Of a DNA stretch of 64,000 nt, positions 26,809 through 35,917 are shown one piece after another. Made by a program: the position numbers and the translations under genes. This DNA comes from an uncultured Mobiluncus sp. (GTDB taxonomy: Bacteria > Actinomycetota > Actinomycetes > Actinomycetales > Actinomycetaceae). The stretch's first letter is position 1. Each line of letters opens with the position of its first letter. The stretch lies in NCBI RefSeq assembly GCF_902488535.1, contig NZ_CABTWO010000006.1:1-64000 (forward strand), in the 5' to 3' direction. The notes beneath the pieces were generated by a model. It was not told the origin of the DNA. It did no database searches and saw nothing but the letters and a program-made list of their open reading frames with translations.

Positions 26809-26829
26809 AGAAATATGGAGCTTAGAGAC

Positions 26830-27450
26830 TCAGAGCACGCCGTGATGTTTGGCGGCGGACTCGAAGCGGCCTTCGACCTCCGTCCAGTTCACCACGTTCC
26901 ACCAGGCCTTGACATAGTCAGCCTTGACATTCAAGTAATCCAAGTAAAAAGCGTGCTCCCACATATCCAGCATGAGCAGCGGAATCTGAGCAATCGGAAT
27001 GTTCGACTGCTGGTCGAACAGCTGGAAGATGACGGGGCGACCCGCCACGCTGTCCCAAGCCAGTACCGCCCAGCCGGAGCCTTGCAGTCCGGTAGCGGCC
27101 GCGGTGAAGTGCTTTTGGAAGGCTTCAAAAGAACCGAAGTATTCATCAATCGCTGCAGCGAGCTCGCCGCTGGGCCGGTCGGGGGTGGCGTTAGCTGGAC
27201 CCATCATCTTCCAAAAAGCGGAGTGGTTCGCGTGTCCGCCCAGGTTGAAAGCGAGATCCTTTTCGAGCTGGTTGACCGTGGCAAAGTTGCCGGTCGCGCG
27301 GGCTTCTTCGAGCTTTTCCAAAGCCGTGTTTGCGCCGTTCACATAGTTGGCGTGGTGCTTGTCGTGGTGCAGCTGCATGATTTTGCCGGAGATATGTGGC
27401 TCGAGAGCAGCGTAATCGTAGGGGAGTTCGGGGAGGGTGTAAACCGCCAT
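26830..27450 (-). CDS. sodA: Superoxide dismutase (Mn/Fe type)
   Basis: Cytoplasmic enzyme of 206 residues that converts superoxide to oxygen and hydrogen peroxide. The N-terminal helical hairpin has MQLHHDKHH and the second ligand His is in GGHANHSAFWKMM. The C-terminal ligands are in the signature DMWEHAFYLDY. The Gly-Ser-Gly-Trp-Ala-Val-Leu-Ala segment (GSGWAVLA) is also present. Whether manganese, iron or either is used cannot be settled by eye. The ATG follows TTAGGA, and a strong terminator lies downstream, so it is monocistronic. Confidence 0.95.
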   Translation of the reverse strand: MAVYTLPELPYDYAALEPHISGKIMQLHHDKHHANYVNGANTALEKLEEARATGNFATVNQLEKDLAFNLGGHANHSAFWKMMGPANATPDRPSGELAAAIDEYFGSFEAFQKHFTAAATGLQGSGWAVLAWDSVAGRPVIFQLFDQQSNIPIAQIPLLMLDMWEHAFYLDYLNVKADYVKAWWNVVNWTEVEGRFESAAKHHGVL

Positions 27451-27630
27451 GTTTTGTTCCTAACTGTTGCAGTCAGATCCGGATTGACCCGACGGCTTGA
27501 TTCTATCCGAGCATACGCGGGCTGTCTGCGGAGTATCGCCTAGAGCAAAATCCTGTCCGTTAAATTTTTCGCTCGGCGGGGAAATATGTAGAATGGTAGG
27601 CGCTGCTTTTTGCAGAATAACCAAATACCT

Positions 27631-27715
27631 GGAGGATTCGCCTAGTGGCCTATGGCGCACGCTTGGAAAGCGTGTTGGGTGCAAGCCCTCGGGGGTTCGA
27701 ATCCCCCATCCTCCG
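27631..27715 (+). tRNA. tRNA-Ser (anticodon GGA)
   Basis: Class II cloverleaf of 85 nt. The acceptor pairs GGAGGAT with ATCCTCC. The anticodon stem ACGCT/AGCGT carries loop TGGAAA with anticodon GGA, the long variable arm is present, and the T arm is GGGGG-TTCGAAT-CCCCC. The discriminator is G, as expected for serine, and no CCA is encoded. Confidence 0.95.
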
Positions 27716-27878
27716 CTGGTGGTGATGTCCGGCTTGTGCCGGGCGTCATTTTCATTTGCACAAGGTCGGTGGAGACCCTCGACGGCCAGCGGTTTCGCGT
27801 GGGGAATCTGTCGCCCCCCTGTGTTTTTCACCCCGCGCCTAGCCAAACAGCAACTTGCAAACGTTGGCGGAAATCAGG

Positions 27879-27984
27879 GGATACTCGGTTGGTTGCGGAT
27901 AACTAGTGGGATTTGGGCTGCAGCTGCCAATAATGGCAGCTGCAGCCCATATCCCACCTTACAAATACGCGCACCCCGAAACTC
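27879..27984 (-). repeat. Intergenic palindromic element, copy D (inverted)
   Basis: The stem is GGGCTGCAGCTGCC (27915-27928) with GGCAGCTGCAGCCC (27935-27948) around AATAAT. Compared with the other copies, two positions in each arm change together, so all 14 pairs are kept. The tail (GGATACTCGG..GGTTGCGGAT) comes first, so this copy runs in the minus direction. Its flanks are the most diverged of the five. It lies in the 607-bp gene-free stretch between tRNA-Ser and the peptide transporter. Confidence 0.75.
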
Positions 27985-28056
27985 ACCAACAAACCGCCGA
28001 CCAAATCGCCAGGGGGACCGGTTCCGAAAGCCCAATTTCCAAAAAAATCCCAAATA

Positions 28057-28116
28057 AAACCTATTTAAACGTTCCGGTATGCCATATATGGCACACCGAC
28101 CCATTTAAATAGGTTT
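28057..28116. promoter_or_regulatory. Nested palindromes upstream of the oligopeptide transporter
   Basis: Outer arms AAACCTATTTAAA (28057-28069) and TTTAAATAGGTTT (28104-28116) are exact complements. Between them lies a second, 22-bp palindrome, GGTATGCCATATATGGCACACC (28076-28097), with one mismatched pair. The structure is AT-rich against a GC-rich background and lies about 200 bp before the OppA-like gene. It could be a tandem operator, a cruciform site or a bidirectional terminator lacking a U-run. The remaining gap up to 28322 has no gene; short repeats of the type AGCCGCA-CAAAG lie at 28145-28185. Confidence 0.5.
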
Positions 28117-28322
28117 AACGCACTATCAGCGCGAAACAGAGCCGGATCAGAGCTGAATCAAAGCCGCACCAAAGCCGCATCAAAGGTAAAAGATGGGTAT
28201 GTTTTTAGTTATATTTAGGTTTTGCCTGTAAACTAGCCTCGTGCCACAAAAGTGGTATAACCAGAAAGTTCAGCAATGGTGCTGATGGCGCCAAGCTGAG
28301 GATATCTTTGGAGGCTAACCTC

Positions 28323-29978
28323 GTGAAGAAGCAACTAACTGCCATCGCTGCTGCGGCAGCCCTGGCATTGACGATGACTGCTTGCAGCTCTGGCTCGGAC
28401 GGCGGCAGCGCTGATGGCAAAACTGATCCCAACGCGGTAATCGTTGGTAATAATTCCGAGCCTCAACGCCCGCTGGTTCCGGCTGACACTAATGAGACCG
28501 GTGGCGGCTTGATTCTGGACCACATTTTTGCTGGCCTGGAATACTACGATGTCAAAGGCAACCCTCAGATGGAAGTTGCTGAATCTATTGAGTCTGAAGA
28601 CAACCAGAACTGGACCATTAAGATTAAGGGCGATACCAAGTTCTCGGATGGCACTCCGGTGACTTCCAAGTCTTTCGTGGACGCCTGGAACCAGTCTGTG
28701 AAGCAAAGCATGCTCAACGCCAGCTTCTTTGAGTCCATTCAGGGCTATGACGAAGCGCTGAAAGTTGCGGAAGCCGCCATTGAAGCTGACAAAGAGAATG
28801 GGGTTGGCGACATGGATATGAGCGGCCTGAAGGTAGTGGATGACACCACCTTCACCGTGGCTTTGAACCAGCCGGAATCTGACTTCCCGCTGCGTTTAGG
28901 CTACTCGGCGTTCTACCCGCTGCCTGAGGCTGGTATCGGCGACCGAGCCAAGGTCAAGGCCTACGGTGCAAACCCCATTACCAACGGTCCTTACCTGGTG
29001 AAAAAGGATTCCTGGAAGCACAATGAACAGATTGAGCTGATCCCGAACCCGGATTACAAGGGTGACCGCATGCCGAAGAACGGCGGGGTGACTTTCAAGT
29101 TCTACTCCACCCAGGATGCGGCTTACAACGATTTGCAGTCGGGCGCTTTGGACGTGTTGGACGCTATTCCGGACTCCGCGTTCGGAACCTACCAGGATGA
29201 GTTGGGCGACCGCTCCGTCAACGAGCCTTCCGCTATCTTCCAGTCCTTCACCTTCCCGAAGTCTGACGCCCGTTTCCAGGGCGAGGCCGGAGCCTTGCGC
29301 TTGCAGGCTATCTCGATGGCGATTAACCGTGCAGAGATTTGCAAGACCATCTTCCAGGGTACTCGTACCCCCGCTACCGACTTCATTGCCCCGGTTATCC
29401 CCGGTCACAACGATTCGTTGAAGGGCAACGAGGTTCTGAAGTTCAACCCGAAAAAGGCTAAGGAACTGTGGAAGCAGGCTGACGCGATTGCACCGTGGAC
29501 TGGCGATTTGCAACTGGCATACAACTCTGATGGTGGACACCAGGCCTGGGTTGATGCTGTTATGAACTCCATTAAGAACACTTTGGGTATTGAAGCCAAG
29601 GGTGCTCCTTACCCCGACTTTAAGTCCATTCGTAACGAAGTCACCAACCGCACCATTAAGACGGCGTTCCGTACCGGTTGGCAGGCGGACTACCCCTCGC
29701 CTTTCAACTTCCTCGGACCTCTCTACGGCACCGGTGGTTCTTCCAATGACGGCGATTACTCCAACCCGGATTTCGACAATCTGCTCAAACAGGCTCTGAA
29801 CACCTCTGATCAGAAGGAAGCCTTTAAGATTTACGATCAGGCTCAGGAAATCCTGATGAAGGAATTGCCGACGATTCCGCTGTGGTACTCCAACGTCAAC
29901 GGCGGTTGGGCAGAAGGCGTGCAGGGCGTCCAGTTCGACTGGCACTCCAAGCCGCTGTACTTCGACATCACCAAGTAA
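28323..29978 (+). CDS. Oligopeptide ABC transporter substrate-binding lipoprotein (OppA-like)
   Basis: Extracellular lipoprotein of 551 residues that captures peptides for the permease complex encoded next. The signal peptide ends in LTMTACSSG with lipidated Cys21. The body is a family 5 solute-binding protein (SBP_bac_5), with motifs such as KFSDGTPVTSKSFVDAWN, ITNGPYLVKK and AISMAINRAEIC. GTG 28323 follows GGAGG by 8 nt; an in-frame TTG at 28308 overlaps that ribosome site and is rejected. The downstream hairpin probably makes its transcript more abundant than those of the permease genes. Peptide specificity is unknown. Confidence 0.93.
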   Translation: MKKQLTAIAAAAALALTMTACSSGSDGGSADGKTDPNAVIVGNNSEPQRPLVPADTNETGGGLILDHIFAGLEYYDVKGNPQMEVAESIESEDNQNWTIKIKGDTKFSDGTPVTSKSFVDAWNQSVKQSMLNASFFESIQGYDEALKVAEAAIEADKENGVGDMDMSGLKVVDDTTFTVALNQPESDFPLRLGYSAFYPLPEAGIGDRAKVKAYGANPITNGPYLVKKDSWKHNEQIELIPNPDYKGDRMPKNGGVTFKFYSTQDAAYNDLQSGALDVLDAIPDSAFGTYQDELGDRSVNEPSAIFQSFTFPKSDARFQGEAGALRLQAISMAINRAEICKTIFQGTRTPATDFIAPVIPGHNDSLKGNEVLKFNPKKAKELWKQADAIAPWTGDLQLAYNSDGGHQAWVDAVMNSIKNTLGIEAKGAPYPDFKSIRNEVTNRTIKTAFRTGWQADYPSPFNFLGPLYGTGGSSNDGDYSNPDFDNLLKQALNTSDQKEAFKIYDQAQEILMKELPTIPLWYSNVNGGWAEGVQGVQFDWHSKPLYFDITK

Positions 29979-30044
29979 TTTGGCGATAATTTGAGCTTGA
30001 CTTGACGCGTCGAAAGACCGCCATAAAAGCCTGAAAATTGAACG

Positions 30045-30084
30045 ACTGCGGCCTGGGTGGGAAATATCACTCCCAGGCCGCAGT
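30045..30084 (+). terminator. Intra-operon hairpin between OppA and permease genes
   Basis: A perfect 13-bp inverted repeat, ACTGCGGCCTGGG (30045-30057) and CCCAGGCCGCAGT (30072-30084), with a 14-nt loop. No proper U-tract follows, so it fits a partial terminator or a 3' stabiliser of the OppA message. A -10-like TAGAAT follows at about 30109, so the permease genes may also have their own promoter. Confidence 0.6.
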
Positions 30085-30148
30085 TACGTTTTCACTACCT
30101 TATCGGGGTAGAATCATTGGGTTATTTCGATTTTGACAAGGAGGCGCC

Positions 30149-31075
30149 GTGGGACGATATCTCGGCCGCAGGCTCCTGCAGATTATTCCAGTGATGTTGG
30201 GTGCGACGCTGCTCATCTACGCGCTGGTGTTCCTGATGCCAGGCGATCCGATTCAAGCCCTGGGCGGCGATCGTGGTTTGAGCGAGGCTGCCGCCGCCGC
30301 CATGCGCCGGCGTTACCACTTGGATCAGCCATTCATCGTTCAATATCTGCTCTATTTGAAAGGCATCTTTACCCTGGACTTCGGGCTGACGTTCTCAGGG
30401 CGCGAAGTTACCGAAGTTATGGCTTCGGCTTTCCCCGTGACGATTAAGCTGGCTTTGATGGCTTTGGCGTTCGAAGCAATCTTTGGGATTGTGTTCGGGA
30501 CGATTGCGGGTCTGAAGCGCGGGGGTATTTTTGATGCCACGGTTTTGGTAGTTTCGCTGTTCGTCATTGCCGTGCCGACCTTCGTCATTGGTTTTGTGAT
30601 GCAGTTCCTCATAGGGGTGAAGCTCGGGTGGCTACCCACTACCGTTGGGGCAAACACGTCCTTCGAAAGGCTACTGATGCCTGCCATCGTGTTGGGGGCG
30701 GTGTCCTTCGCATATGTGCTGCGTTTGACCCGCCAGTCCGTGTCCGAGACCGTGTCGGCGGACCATGTGCGTACCGCTTACGCCAAGGGGTTGCGTCCCG
30801 GACGAGTTATCCGGGTTCACATCCTGCGTAACTCGCTGATTCCGGTTGCGACCTTCCTGGGGGCTGACCTGGGAGCGCTGATGGGTGGAGCCATCGTGAC
30901 CGAGGGTATTTTTGCCATCAACGGGGTGGGCGGCAATATTTACCAAGCCATTATCAAAGGCGAACCTGCCACAGTCGTCTCCTTTACCACCGTACTGGTG
31001 ATGGTCTACATCTTGGCGAACCTCATCGTCGACCTGATGTACGCCCTCCTGGACCCGCGGATTCGCTACGAGTAA
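30149..31075 (+). CDS. Oligopeptide ABC transporter permease (DppB/OppB-like)
   Basis: Inner-membrane permease of 308 residues, with the N-terminal signature MGRYLGRRLLQIIPVMLGATLL and six helices. The EAA loop that contacts the ATPase is visible as DHVRTAYAKGLRPGRVIRVH. It pairs with the next permease to form the pore. The GTG start follows AAGGAGG. Only 12 bp separate it from the second permease gene. Confidence 0.93.
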   Translation: MGRYLGRRLLQIIPVMLGATLLIYALVFLMPGDPIQALGGDRGLSEAAAAAMRRRYHLDQPFIVQYLLYLKGIFTLDFGLTFSGREVTEVMASAFPVTIKLALMALAFEAIFGIVFGTIAGLKRGGIFDATVLVVSLFVIAVPTFVIGFVMQFLIGVKLGWLPTTVGANTSFERLLMPAIVLGAVSFAYVLRLTRQSVSETVSADHVRTAYAKGLRPGRVIRVHILRNSLIPVATFLGADLGALMGGAIVTEGIFAINGVGGNIYQAIIKGEPATVVSFTTVLVMVYILANLIVDLMYALLDPRIRYE

Positions 31076-31087
31076 AGGAGGGGGAAC

Positions 31088-32056
31088 ATGGCAAACGAAA
31101 ACGAGAACACTGTGGAAACGAAAACTTTGCCCGGACAGTCCCACTACGTTTCGGAAATCGACGAAACCGGTCTGGGGGCGGTAGATGCCGTAGCTGACGA
31201 CCGCGCTCCTTCCTCCATGTGGGGAGAGGCGTGGAAGTACCTCCGCAAACGTCCCCTGTTTTGGGTGGCGGCTGCCATTATCTTGTTCGCTGTCATGCTG
31301 GCGGCTTTTCCCAGCCTGTTCACCAGCGTGGATCCGAAGTTTTGCGAACTAAAGAACTCTTACGGTCAACCCGGTGCCGGACACCCGTTCGGATTTGACC
31401 GGCAGGGCTGCGACATTATGGCGCGTACCGTTTACGGGGCGCGCGCCTCCGTGATTGTGGGAATCTTGACCACCGTGGTGGTGGTGCTCATTGGCGGCAC
31501 GTTTGGAACCTTGGCGGGTTTCTTTGGCGGCTGGTTGGACTCGGTCCTTTCCCGTATCACTGACATTATTTTCGCGGTACCATTCCTGCTGGCAGCCATC
31601 GTGGTGATGCAGATGTTCAGGGAAAACCGCACCATCTTTACGGTAGTTTTGGTGTTGGCGGTGTTCGGGTGGCCGCAAATCGCGCGTATTACCCGCGGAG
31701 CCGTGATGCAAACCAAGAACGAAGAATTCGTCAATGCCGCCAAGGCGTTGGGCGAAAGTAAGGTCCGTATCATCCTGCGCCACATCGTGCCTAACGCGAC
31801 CGCTCCGATGATTGTTTACGCCACCGTGGCCCTGGGGACGTTCATTGTGTCAGAAGCGACGCTGTCCTTCCTGGGTGTCGGCTTGCCTTCTGACGTGGTC
31901 AGCTGGGGCGGAGATATTTCCCGCGCTCAGTCCGCGCTGCGTCAAAACCCGTCAGTTCTGTTCTATCCGGCTGGCGCGCTGGCCATGACCGTTTTGAGCT
32001 TCATCATGATGGGTGACGTGGTTCGCGATGCCCTCGATCCGAAAGCGAGGAAGTAA
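31088..32056 (+). CDS. Oligopeptide ABC transporter permease (DppC/OppC-like)
   Basis: Second permease subunit, 322 residues. A soluble N-terminal stretch of about 50 residues precedes the first helix. An extracellular loop carries HPFGFDRQGCDIMARTVYGAR, the usual OppC segment, and the EAA loop reads NAAKALGESKVRIILRH. A good GGAGGGGG ribosome site precedes the ATG. Its stop lies 2 nt before the ATPase gene, so translation is probably coupled. Confidence 0.93.
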   Translation: MANENENTVETKTLPGQSHYVSEIDETGLGAVDAVADDRAPSSMWGEAWKYLRKRPLFWVAAAIILFAVMLAAFPSLFTSVDPKFCELKNSYGQPGAGHPFGFDRQGCDIMARTVYGARASVIVGILTTVVVVLIGGTFGTLAGFFGGWLDSVLSRITDIIFAVPFLLAAIVVMQMFRENRTIFTVVLVLAVFGWPQIARITRGAVMQTKNEEFVNAAKALGESKVRIILRHIVPNATAPMIVYATVALGTFIVSEATLSFLGVGLPSDVVSWGGDISRAQSALRQNPSVLFYPAGALAMTVLSFIMMGDVVRDALDPKARK

Positions 32057-32058
32057 CG

Positions 32059-33900
32059 TTGAGTGACAGTGCAAAGAACCTCAGCGAGGCCGCAGCCGAA
32101 GCCTCGGGGATGCCGGTTTTAACTCAGGAGCTGGAAGGCGCTGATCAGCCGGCTACCGCCGCCGAGATGGAAGCGACTAAAGATGAGCTGATTCTGCGTT
32201 CGGCATCTTACGCCGCCGTGAAAGCGGGCTCGACCGTGCCCCTGCTGGAAGTCGTCGATTTGGAAGTCGCTTTCCAGTCCTCCACCGGCATGGTTCCCGC
32301 CGTACGCAAAGCCAACTTCTGTGTCTATCCCGGCCAGACCATCGCTATTGTGGGCGAGTCCGGGTCAGGTAAGTCTACGGCGGCCTCCGCCATCATCGGG
32401 TTGCTTCCCGGTACGGGCAAGGTCGTGGGCGGCAAGATTCTGTTCCAGGGTCACGACATCACCAAGTTGGGTCGGCGCCAATACGTTGAGCTGCGCGGTT
32501 CGCATATCGGCATGGTGCCCCAAGACCCCATGTCGAACCTGAACCCGGTGTGGAAAATCGGTTTCCAGGTGCGCGAAGCCCTGCGGGCCAACGGTAAAGC
32601 CAAGGGTCGCGAGGACGAGCGCGTGGTGGAACTGCTGGAGGAAGCGGGACTGCCGGACGCGAAACGGCGCGCGAAACAATACCCCCACGAATTTTCCGGT
32701 GGAATGCGCCAGCGTGCCCTTATCGCCATTGGTTTGGCTGCCGATCCGCGGCTGTTGATTGCCGATGAACCGACTTCCGCCCTGGACGTCACGGTGCAGC
32801 GGCGTATCCTCGACCACCTGCAGAATCAGACGCACGAGCGCGGGACTTCGGTATTGTTTATCACGCACGACTTGGGTCTGGCCGCGGAACGGGCTTCGCA
32901 CCTGGTCGTCATGCACCGGGGGCGCGTGGTGGAATCTGGCCCGGCCTTGGATATTTTGAAACAGCCGCAGCACCCCTACACGAAGCGCCTGGTCAGTGCC
33001 GCGCCGTCCCTGGCTTCGCACCGCATCCAAGCGGCTAAGCAACGCGGCGAAGTTTCTGACGAGCTGCTGACTTTCGGAGCCAGCCGGGAGGAATACAAGG
33101 ACGAAATCATCCGGGTCGAAAACCTGACCAAGATTTTCGACGTGCGCGGGGCAAAAGGCGCGGCCAAGAAGCTCAAGGCGGTCGACGATGTGTCCTTTGG
33201 CCTGCGCAAAGGCACGACTTTGGCGCTGGTGGGCGAATCCGGTTCCGGGAAATCCACGGTGGCAAACATTATTTTGAACCTGCTCGACCCCACTTCGGGC
33301 AAGGTTTATTACGAAGGCACCGACCTGTCGACCCTGAACAAACGCGAACTGTTCGATATGCGGGCGAAAATGCAGGTCGTCTTCCAAAACCCCTACGGAT
33401 CACTCGACCCCATGTTCAGTGTGTACCGCTGTATCGAGGAACCGTTGCTGGTGCATCGAAAGGGCGACCGGAAGGCTCGTGAAGAGCGCGTGGCCCAGCT
33501 GTTGGACGCGGTAGCCCTGCCGCGTTCGGCGATGCGCCGCTACCCCGGAGAGCTGTCCGGCGGTCAGCGTCAGCGCGTCGCGATTGCCCGAGCGTTGGCG
33601 TTACATCCCGAGATTATCGTTTTGGACGAGGCCGTTTCTGCCCTGGACGTGTTGGTGCAGGAACAGATTTTGCAACTGTTGGCTGAGATTCAGCACCGGG
33701 AACACATCAGTTACCTGTTCATCACCCACGACCTGGCGGTAGTGCGTCAGATGGCTGATGACGTGGTGGTGATGCAGGAAGGCCGGGTCATGGAAACCGG
33801 TTTGACTGACGAAATCTTTGATCACCCGACCGAGGCTTACACCAGGGATCTGATTGACGCGATTCCCGGCGCCAAGATTCCGTTGTTCACCGGCGAGTAA
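32059..33900 (+). CDS. Oligopeptide ABC transporter ATPase, fused DppD-DppF type
   Basis: Cytoplasmic ATPase of 613 residues with two complete nucleotide-binding domains in one chain, replacing the usual separate OppD and OppF. First domain: Walker A GESGSGKSTAAS, signature FSGGMRQRALIA, Walker B LLIADEPTSALDV. Second: Walker A GESGSGKSTVAN, signature LSGGQRQRVAIA, Walker B IIVLDEAVSALDV. Both H-loops (FITHDL) are intact, so both sites look active. The start is TTG with GAGG upstream. It is the last gene of the transporter operon. Confidence 0.93.
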   Translation: MSDSAKNLSEAAAEASGMPVLTQELEGADQPATAAEMEATKDELILRSASYAAVKAGSTVPLLEVVDLEVAFQSSTGMVPAVRKANFCVYPGQTIAIVGESGSGKSTAASAIIGLLPGTGKVVGGKILFQGHDITKLGRRQYVELRGSHIGMVPQDPMSNLNPVWKIGFQVREALRANGKAKGREDERVVELLEEAGLPDAKRRAKQYPHEFSGGMRQRALIAIGLAADPRLLIADEPTSALDVTVQRRILDHLQNQTHERGTSVLFITHDLGLAAERASHLVVMHRGRVVESGPALDILKQPQHPYTKRLVSAAPSLASHRIQAAKQRGEVSDELLTFGASREEYKDEIIRVENLTKIFDVRGAKGAAKKLKAVDDVSFGLRKGTTLALVGESGSGKSTVANIILNLLDPTSGKVYYEGTDLSTLNKRELFDMRAKMQVVFQNPYGSLDPMFSVYRCIEEPLLVHRKGDRKAREERVAQLLDAVALPRSAMRRYPGELSGGQRQRVAIARALALHPEIIVLDEAVSALDVLVQEQILQLLAEIQHREHISYLFITHDLAVVRQMADDVVVMQEGRVMETGLTDEIFDHPTEAYTRDLIDAIPGAKIPLFTGE

Positions 33901-33956
33901 GCGGCGTTACAATAGGGCGTTGTTTTTGGAAAACCGGTAACTACAGAAAAGGGTTT

Positions 33957-35876
33957 ATGGCACAGCGTCAAGATATCCGAAATGTCGCCATCGTCGCGCA
34001 CGTCGATCACGGGAAAACGACCCTGGTCGACGCCATGTTGAAACAGGCTCATGCCGAGGGACTCCGGGCGGACGGCCCGGAACGGGTCATGGATTCGGGC
34101 GACTTGGAGCGTGAAAAAGGCATCACTATCCTGGCTAAAAACACGGCGGTCAAGTATTCCGGTCCGGCAGCTGTGGATAGCGGATGTCCCCAGGGCGTCA
34201 CCATTAACGTGGTCGATACCCCTGGTCACGCTGATTTCGGAGGAGAGGTTGAGCGCGGCCTGTCGATGGTGGACGGGGTCGTGCTACTGGTGGACGCGTC
34301 AGAAGGTCCCCTGCCCCAGACTCGTTTCGTGTTGCGCAAGGCGTTGGCGGCGCGTCTGCCGGTCGTGTTGGTCATCAATAAGGTCGACCGCCCCGATGCG
34401 CGTATCGATGAAGTTGTTTCCGAGGCGACCGACCTGTTGTTGACGTTGGCCACTGACTTGGAAGCCAGCGGGGAACTCGGTGAGGAAGGTTTGGACCTGG
34501 ACCAGCTGCTGGATCTGCCGATTATCTACGCTTCGGCCAAGGTCGGGGCGGCCTCACTGACAAATCCCGGCAACGGCAACGTCCCTGACGGCGACCTGGA
34601 GTGCCTGTTTGAGGCCATTTTGCAACATATTCCGGGACCCACCTATGATCCGGAAGCCCCCCTGCAGGCGCACGTCACAAACCTCGATGCCTCTCAATTC
34701 CTGGGCCGCCTAGCACTGCTGCGGATTCACAACGGAACCATCCGGCAAGGTCAGACAGTGGGTTGGGCTCGTCAGGACGGCATGGTAGAAACCGTTAAGA
34801 TTACCCAGTTGCTGGCCACGCACGGCCTGGAACGGGTCCCCGCCGAGTCGGCAAAATACGGGGATATTGTGGCGGTGGCCGGCATCGAGGACATCACTAT
34901 CGGAGAGTCCTTGGTTGACGTGGACGACCCGCGTCCCCTGCCGCTGATTCGGGTGGACGAACCGGCAATTTCCATGACGATTGGTATCAACACTTCGCCG
35001 TTTGCTGGGCGGGTGAAAGACGCAAAAGTTACCGCTCGCCAGGTCAAGGATCGTTTGGAGCGAGAACTGGTGGGTAACGTGTCCTTGCGAATTGTGGATA
35101 TTGGGCGACCGGACGCCTGGGAGGTACAGGGGCGCGGCGAGTTGGCTCTGGCAATCTTGGTCGAACAGATGCGCCGGGAAGGCTACGAACTGACCGCCGG
35201 AAAACCGCAGGTCGTGACGAAAACGGAAAACGGCAAACTGATGGAGCCGATGGAGGCCCTGACCGTGGACGTCCCGGAGGAACACTTGGGAACGGTGACA
35301 CAGCTGCTGGCGGCGCGCAAAGGTCAGATGAAGACAATGACCAACCACGGAACCGGCTGGGTGCGTCTGGAATTTACCGTGCCGAGCCGCGGTTTGATTG
35401 GTTTTCGGACCCGGTTTTTGACCGAGACGCGCGGCACCGGGATTGCCTCCTCGGTCAGTTCCGGGTGGGCGCCGTGGCAGGGCGACATCGAAGGGCGCGC
35501 GACCGGCTCGCTCATCGCGGACCGCGCCGGGAAAGCCAGTCCTTACGCCATGATTAAACTGCAGGAGCGCGGCAACTTCATCATCCAGCCCGGCTCGCAG
35601 GTTTATGAAGGCCAGGTCGTGGGCGAGAACCCACGCGGCGAGGACATGATTGTCAACATTACCAAGGAAAAACAGCAGACCAACATGCGTTCCTCCACCC
35701 AGGACGCTTTTGAAGGCCTGACCCCGCCGATGAACTTCACCTTAGAGGAAAGCCTGGAATTTGCCGGAAATGATGAATGTGTGGAGGTAACTCCCGAAGC
35801 CGTGCGGATTCGTAAGGTAATCTTAGATACGGAAACACGCTACAAAGATGCGGCGCGTCGTCGCCGCGAGCAGTAA
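33957..35876 (+). CDS. typA: Translational GTPase TypA/BipA
   Basis: Ribosome-associated GTPase of 639 residues, implicated in ribosome assembly and stress adaptation. G motifs are visible: [10 protein letters not shown] (G1), the switch segment [27 protein letters not shown] (G3) and NKVDRPDAR (G4). The typical C-terminal domain has [17 protein letters not shown] and the [14 protein letters not shown] region. The length fits the family. The gene starts 56 bp after the transporter operon with AAGGG upstream of the ATG. Confidence 0.96.
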   Translation: MAQRQDIRNVAIVAHVDHGKTTLVDAMLKQAHAEGLRADGPERVMDSGDLEREKGITILAKNTAVKYSGPAAVDSGCPQGVTINVVDTPGHADFGGEVERGLSMVDGVVLLVDASEGPLPQTRFVLRKALAARLPVVLVINKVDRPDARIDEVVSEATDLLLTLATDLEASGELGEEGLDLDQLLDLPIIYASAKVGAASLTNPGNGNVPDGDLECLFEAILQHIPGPTYDPEAPLQAHVTNLDASQFLGRLALLRIHNGTIRQGQTVGWARQDGMVETVKITQLLATHGLERVPAESAKYGDIVAVAGIEDITIGESLVDVDDPRPLPLIRVDEPAISMTIGINTSPFAGRVKDAKVTARQVKDRLERELVGNVSLRIVDIGRPDAWEVQGRGELALAILVEQMRREGYELTAGKPQVVTKTENGKLMEPMEALTVDVPEEHLGTVTQLLAARKGQMKTMTNHGTGWVRLEFTVPSRGLIGFRTRFLTETRGTGIASSVSSGWAPWQGDIEGRATGSLIADRAGKASPYAMIKLQERGNFIIQPGSQVYEGQVVGENPRGEDMIVNITKEKQQTNMRSSTQDAFEGLTPPMNFTLEESLEFAGNDECVEVTPEAVRIRKVILDTETRYKDAARRRREQ

Positions 35877-35917
35877 CTCGGCGGAAAAACCAAGAGCGTA
35901 TACCTCGAGGGGAATCG

